Assembly: GCA_030627725.1 (NCBI GenBank)
Contig: DAOVSZ010000092.1
Span: forward strand, 1-8,847
Length of the DNA: 8,847 nt
Reading direction: 5' to 3'
Source: Desulfobulbaceae bacterium
GTDB taxonomy: Bacteria > Desulfobacterota > Desulfobulbia > Desulfobulbales > DAOVSZ01
Part shown: in pieces, positions 6,552 to 8,847 of the stretch
Layout of the letters: each line of letters starts with the position of its first letter
Position numbering within the stretch: the stretch's first letter is position 1
The notes under the pieces: generated by a model
Database searches by the model: none
What the model was told of the DNA's origin: nothing
Seen by the model: the letters and a program-made list of their open reading frames with translations, nothing else
Program-made: the position numbers and the translations under genes

Positions 6552-7631
6552 GTGAATACTCAGGATATAAGAACAGACAGAGTTGTGCGCGCAACCGCGC
6601 TTGTGTTTCTTTTTACACTGCTGACGATTATTTTGAAATCGCTTGCTTTTCTCTTCATTCCCTTGATTATTTCACTTCTCTGCTGCTATGTCCTCGGGTT
6701 TCCGCTTGATCTGTTGAAGCGACTCCGTATTCCCGGTTGGCTCAGAATCGTTATCGTAATTTTTCTTGCGTTGATTGTCATATATCTGCTCGGGACCCTT
6801 GTGGAGGCCAATGTCAGACAGTTTCAAGAACGTTTTCCTGAGTTTGAAAAGAGGTTCTGGGAGTATGCCGGCAAGGTGTTTGAACTCCTCAACATTACCC
6901 CGGAGCAGGCAAAGTCCACCTTTTCTGCTTTTGTCCGGAATATCCAGGGTGAGGATTTGAAGCCCATCGGAACAATGGTCCAGTGGATGGGGGGATCTTT
7001 TTTTTCGATTCTCGGAAATATCATCGGCGTTCTCCTGTATATGGTCTTTATGCTGCCGGAAAGAGAGGTCCTGCCGAGACGGATTCTTGCGGCCATGGGT
7101 GAAGAGAAATCAGTCCCTGTTCTCGATTCCGTTTCCGGAATCAATAAGGCGGTGAGGCATTATCTGGGGCTGAAAACACTGATCAGTCTCATGACAGGCG
7201 CTCTGGTCTCTCTTATGCTCTGGGCGCTTGGGGTGCCGTTTGCTCTTTTGTGGGGTGTGCTTGCCTTTGTGTTGAATTTTATCCCCAATATCGGCTCGCT
7301 CCTGGCTGCTGTGCCGCCGATTGCGGTTGCCCTGTTTCATTTCGGATCTTTTGGGAAAACCCTGATCGTTGCGGGCGGTTTTGCCATCATTCAGGTGGTG
7401 ATGGGAAGTTATCTGGAACCAAAGCTTATGGGAAAGGGTCTTAACCTAAGCCCGTTGTGTGTGCTTCTTTCCCTTGTTTTCTGGGGATGGCTGTGGGGTA
7501 TTACCGGGATGCTTCTTTCCGTGCCGCTTACAGCCGCTTTACGTATTGCAATGGAACAGCTGGAGCCGACCCGACCGCTGGCCGTGCTGATGAGTGATCT
7601 GCCTGCCCAGTCAATTGAAAAGACGAGTTGA
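6552..7631 (+). CDS. AI-2E family (PerM/YdiK-type) membrane transporter
   Basis: A 359-residue inner-membrane protein of the AI-2E transporter family (PF01594 type). It has paired membrane segments near residues 16-50, one at about 66-84, a charged amphipathic soluble stretch at about 85-150, another membrane segment at about 150-168, and a hydrophobic C-terminal half. Family signatures are NFIPNIGS (about 242-249) and EPKLMGKGLNLSP (about 289-301). Members have been linked to autoinducer-2 export (TqsA), Na+/H+ antiport and other transport, so the substrate cannot be named from sequence. The GTG start at 6552 is chosen because GAAGG lies seven bases upstream; that site overlaps the stop codon of the preceding hydrolase, suggesting translational coupling. 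An in-frame ATG at 6525, inside the hydrolase gene, is the alternative. An AT-only hairpin follows the stop. Confidence 0.9.
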   Translation: MNTQDIRTDRVVRATALVFLFTLLTIILKSLAFLFIPLIISLLCCYVLGFPLDLLKRLRIPGWLRIVIVIFLALIVIYLLGTLVEANVRQFQERFPEFEKRFWEYAGKVFELLNITPEQAKSTFSAFVRNIQGEDLKPIGTMVQWMGGSFFSILGNIIGVLLYMVFMLPEREVLPRRILAAMGEEKSVPVLDSVSGINKAVRHYLGLKTLISLMTGALVSLMLWALGVPFALLWGVLAFVLNFIPNIGSLLAAVPPIAVALFHFGSFGKTLIVAGGFAIIQVVMGSYLEPKLMGKGLNLSPLCVLLSLVFWGWLWGITGMLLSVPLTAALRIAMEQLEPTRPLAVLMSDLPAQSIEKTS

Positions 7632-7644
7632 TGTTGCAGATTAT

Positions 7645-7666
7645 AAAATTATGATTATAATTTTTT
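7645..7666 (+). terminator. Weak AT-rich hairpin and T tract after the AI-2E gene
   Basis: AAAATTAT (7645-7652) and ATAATTTT (7657-7664) pair perfectly around a GATT loop, followed by two more T. The position, 13 bp after the AI-2E stop, suits a Rho-independent terminator, but a stem made only of A-T pairs would be weak, so termination may be partial and read through into the BI-1 gene. Confidence 0.4.
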
Positions 7667-7683
7667 CAGAATTTTTTATAAGA

Positions 7684-7689
7684 TATAAT
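7684..7689 (+). promoter_or_regulatory. Consensus -10 box for the BI-1/YccA-type gene
   Basis: TATAAT at 7684-7689 matches the sigma-70 -10 consensus and lies 40 bp before the start codon. The hexamer 17 bp upstream is TTTTTT (7661-7666), a poor -35, so the AT-rich upstream DNA may help as an UP-like element. This suggests the BI-1 gene has its own promoter apart from the preceding operon. Confidence 0.45.
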
Positions 7690-7729
7690 TTACCATTTAG
7701 AAAATGAAACTCATATAAGGAGAACCACC

Positions 7730-8449
7730 ATGTATCAATATAATTCAGAAGGCAGGTCAGTTTCGATTTCTCAGGCGCAATCGCAGGCATCGACTATTTT
7801 CCTTGCCAAGGTCTTCAACTGGATGGCCATTGGTCTCGGGCTTACCGGTGTTAGCGCTGCGATGACTGTTTATTCCGGTCTGTATCAGGTGGTGCTTGGC
7901 AACCGGATGTTGTTTTACGGGCTCATCATCGGTGAGCTTGGAATGGTCTTTTACCTCTCCGCCCGGGTGCAGAAACTCTCTCCCCAGGCTGCAACAGGTC
8001 TTTTTCTAGGCTATTCGGTCTTAAACGGTCTGACGCTTTCTTCCATCCTCCTCATGTACACCATGACTTCCATTGTCTCGACCTTCTTTATCACTGCAGG
8101 AATGTTTGGGGCCATGGCGGTCTATGGTTTTGTGACCAAAAAGGACTTAAGCGCAATGGGATCGTTCATGTTCATGGGACTCATCGGGATTATCATAGCG
8201 TCAGTCGTTAATATTTTTCTGGGAAGTTCCATGATGTCCTGGGTTATATCAGGGATCGGAGTCATCGTCTTTACCGGACTTACCGCCTACGATGTCCAGA
8301 AGATCACCCAGATGGGCGCGATGGGGATTATGGAGAGCGGTGAGGCTGCAATCCGAAAGGGGGCGATTATGGGCGCACTGGCCCTGTATCTTGACTTTAT
8401 CAACCTGTTCTTGATGCTCCTGCATTTCCTGGGAGGTAGCAGGGATTAA
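7730..8449 (+). CDS. Bax inhibitor-1/YccA family inner-membrane protein
   Basis: A 239-residue protein with about seven hydrophobic membrane segments and a short polar N-terminus, matching the size and plan of the bacterial BI-1/YccA (TMBIM) family. The family's two acidic sites in the last membrane segments are present: D188 in GLTAYDVQKI and D222 in ALYLDFINLF. In the Bacillus homologue YetJ such an aspartate pair gates a pH-sensitive calcium leak; the E. coli homologue YccA is a substrate and modulator of the FtsH protease. Which role applies here cannot be told. The ATG at 7730 has a strong AAGGAG (7717-7722) with seven bases between. The gene ends 34 bp before a MITE-like insertion that separates it from the terminator at 8694. 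No frameshift or truncation. Confidence 0.93.
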   Translation: MYQYNSEGRSVSISQAQSQASTIFLAKVFNWMAIGLGLTGVSAAMTVYSGLYQVVLGNRMLFYGLIIGELGMVFYLSARVQKLSPQAATGLFLGYSVLNGLTLSSILLMYTMTSIVSTFFITAGMFGAMAVYGFVTKKDLSAMGSFMFMGLIGIIIASVVNIFLGSSMMSWVISGIGVIVFTGLTAYDVQKITQMGAMGIMESGEAAIRKGAIMGALALYLDFINLFLMLLHFLGGSRD

Positions 8450-8483
8450 GTTGCAACAGATATTTTGATTTCAAAGAGTTTTC

Positions 8484-8668
8484 GTAACTATTCAGCAGCA
8501 CCCCATCTGTGCACGATCAGGCCTTCTCGCATAGCCAACTATAACAGCGAAGCGGTGTCATCGTCAGCCTGCTGGAGTTTATGCCCGGATGGGTACACAT
8601 CTGAAGCACTGCTGAACAGTTACAGGATGGAATTTAGGCTATGTTTGCCGCTCCACCTGAATAGTTAC
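8484..8668. mobile_element. 185-bp MITE-like element with terminal inverted repeats and probable target duplication
   Basis: The left end GTAACTATTCAG (8484-8495) is the exact reverse complement of the right end (8657-8668). It is flanked by GAGTTTTC (8476-8483) and GAGTTTTA (8669-8676), a 7-of-8 direct repeat that looks like a target-site duplication. A third, internal end-like sequence, CTGCTGAACAGTTAC (8609-8623), pairs with the left end over 15 bp with one mismatch. The element is too short for a transposase and no translated frame looks real. Ends starting GTAA and an 8-bp duplication would suit the IS66 family, but that link is inference. It sits between the BI-1 gene and its terminator, where insertion would do little harm. 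Confidence 0.72.
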
Positions 8669-8671
8669 GAG
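8613..8671 (+). repeat. 59-bp dispersed repeat, copy 2
   Basis: This is the partner of 305-363 (56 of 59 identical, same orientation). It runs from the internal TGAACAGTTAC (8613-8623) of the MITE-like element, through TGAATAGTTAC at its outer end (8658-8668), and three bases into the flank. Those last three shared bases (GAG) may be chance or part of a common target preference. The left 129 bp of the element (8484-8612) have no counterpart beside copy 1. Confidence 0.85.
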
Positions 8672-8693
8672 TTTTAAAAGAATTTGAAATGAT

Positions 8694-8732
8694 AAAAAGG
8701 CAAGGGCATTTTGCTCCTGCCTTTTTTGTTTT
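8694..8732. terminator. Bidirectional Rho-independent terminator
   Basis: GGCAAGGGC (8699-8707) and GCTCCTGCC (8713-8721) form a nine-pair stem with one mismatch and one G-U pair around an ATTTT loop. It is preceded by five A and followed by six T, G and four more T, so it can end transcription from the BI-1 gene on the plus strand and from the converging gene at 8772 on the minus strand. Confidence 0.85.
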
Positions 8733-8771
8733 CCGGGCATGAGGCGGTTAATATCATGGGAGGGTTCTTTT

Positions 8772-8847
8772 TTACGGCTGACCGTATTTGGAGATGTACT
8801 TAGCTTTCAGGGTCAGAAGATTTACCAGAGACTCTGTCTTGTTGTCC
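8772..8847 (-). CDS. C-terminal end of an unidentified protein (gene enters from the right edge)
   Basis: The minus strand is open from the right edge to a TAA at 8772-8774. The last 24 residues start DNKTESLVNLL and end YISKYGQP; the stretch is lysine-rich and looks like a C-terminal helix. It converges on the BI-1 gene and shares the bidirectional terminator at 8694-8732, which supports a real gene end here. Too little is present to name a family, and the codon count is set by the window edge. Confidence 0.6.
   Translation of the reverse strand, partial: DNKTESLVNLLTLKAKYISKYGQP

Noticed and set aside
8465..8677. 70-codon plus-strand open frame
   Set aside because: It is the MITE-like element translated; its C-terminal residues match the similar read-through of repeat copy 1, showing nucleotide-level rather than protein-level repetition.
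1..8847. CRISPR arrays, tRNA or rRNA genes
   Set aside because: No regularly spaced repeats, cloverleaf-like sequences or rRNA signatures were found; the only repeats are those described.

Overview
The window holds five complete protein genes, two genes cut by its edges, and three short non-coding elements that those genes do not explain. Base composition is moderate, start sites mostly carry Shine-Dalgarno sequences, and the gene set (large SNF2 ATPase, two metallo-beta-lactamase-fold hydrolases, an AI-2E/PerM-type membrane protein, a Bax-inhibitor-1/YccA-type protein) fits a Gram-negative bacterial chromosome. A Desulfobacterota-like host is my tentative guess from the general look of the proteins; no marker gene proves it.

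Layout, left to right. (1) Bases 1-201, minus strand: the 5' part of a GNAT-type acetyltransferase gene running off the left edge. (2) 202-375: a divergent intergenic region with a TATATATA core that could serve promoters in both directions, followed by the first copy of a 59-bp repeat just before the next start codon. (3) 376-1221, plus: a 281-residue MBL-fold hydrolase with an Asp in place of the second motif His. (4) 1224-5381, minus: a 1385-residue SNF2-family ATPase, tail to tail with the hydrolase and only 2 bp away. (5) 5382-5782: about 400 bp without a gene, containing the SNF2 promoter and leader hairpin and a 235-bp element bounded by a 20-bp imperfect inverted repeat. (6) 5783-7631, plus: an RNase Z-like MBL-fold hydrolase followed 10 bp later by an AI-2E/PerM-family membrane protein, probably one operon. 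(7) 7730-8449, plus: a Bax inhibitor-1/YccA-type membrane protein with its own strong ribosome binding site and probable promoter. (8) 8484-8668: a transposase-less 185-bp element with terminal inverted repeats and probable target duplication; its last 56 bp, plus three flanking bases, form the second copy of the 59-bp repeat. (9) 8694-8732: a bidirectional terminator. (10) 8772-8847, minus: the last 24 codons of an unidentified gene.

I see no clear multi-gene pathway. The MBL-fold/AI-2E pair is the only convincing operon. The other genes are arranged divergently or convergently and need not work together. The SNF2 ATPase with a neighbouring MBL hydrolase could raise the idea of a defence or DNA-processing locus, but no nuclease, methylase or other known defence partner is visible, so I do not claim one. 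The most notable unexplained signals are the non-coding repeats: the 59-bp sequence at both ends of an 8.3-kb segment, the small MITE-like element that contains nearly all of one copy, and the 235-bp inverted-repeat element that ends seven bases before a Shine-Dalgarno sequence.
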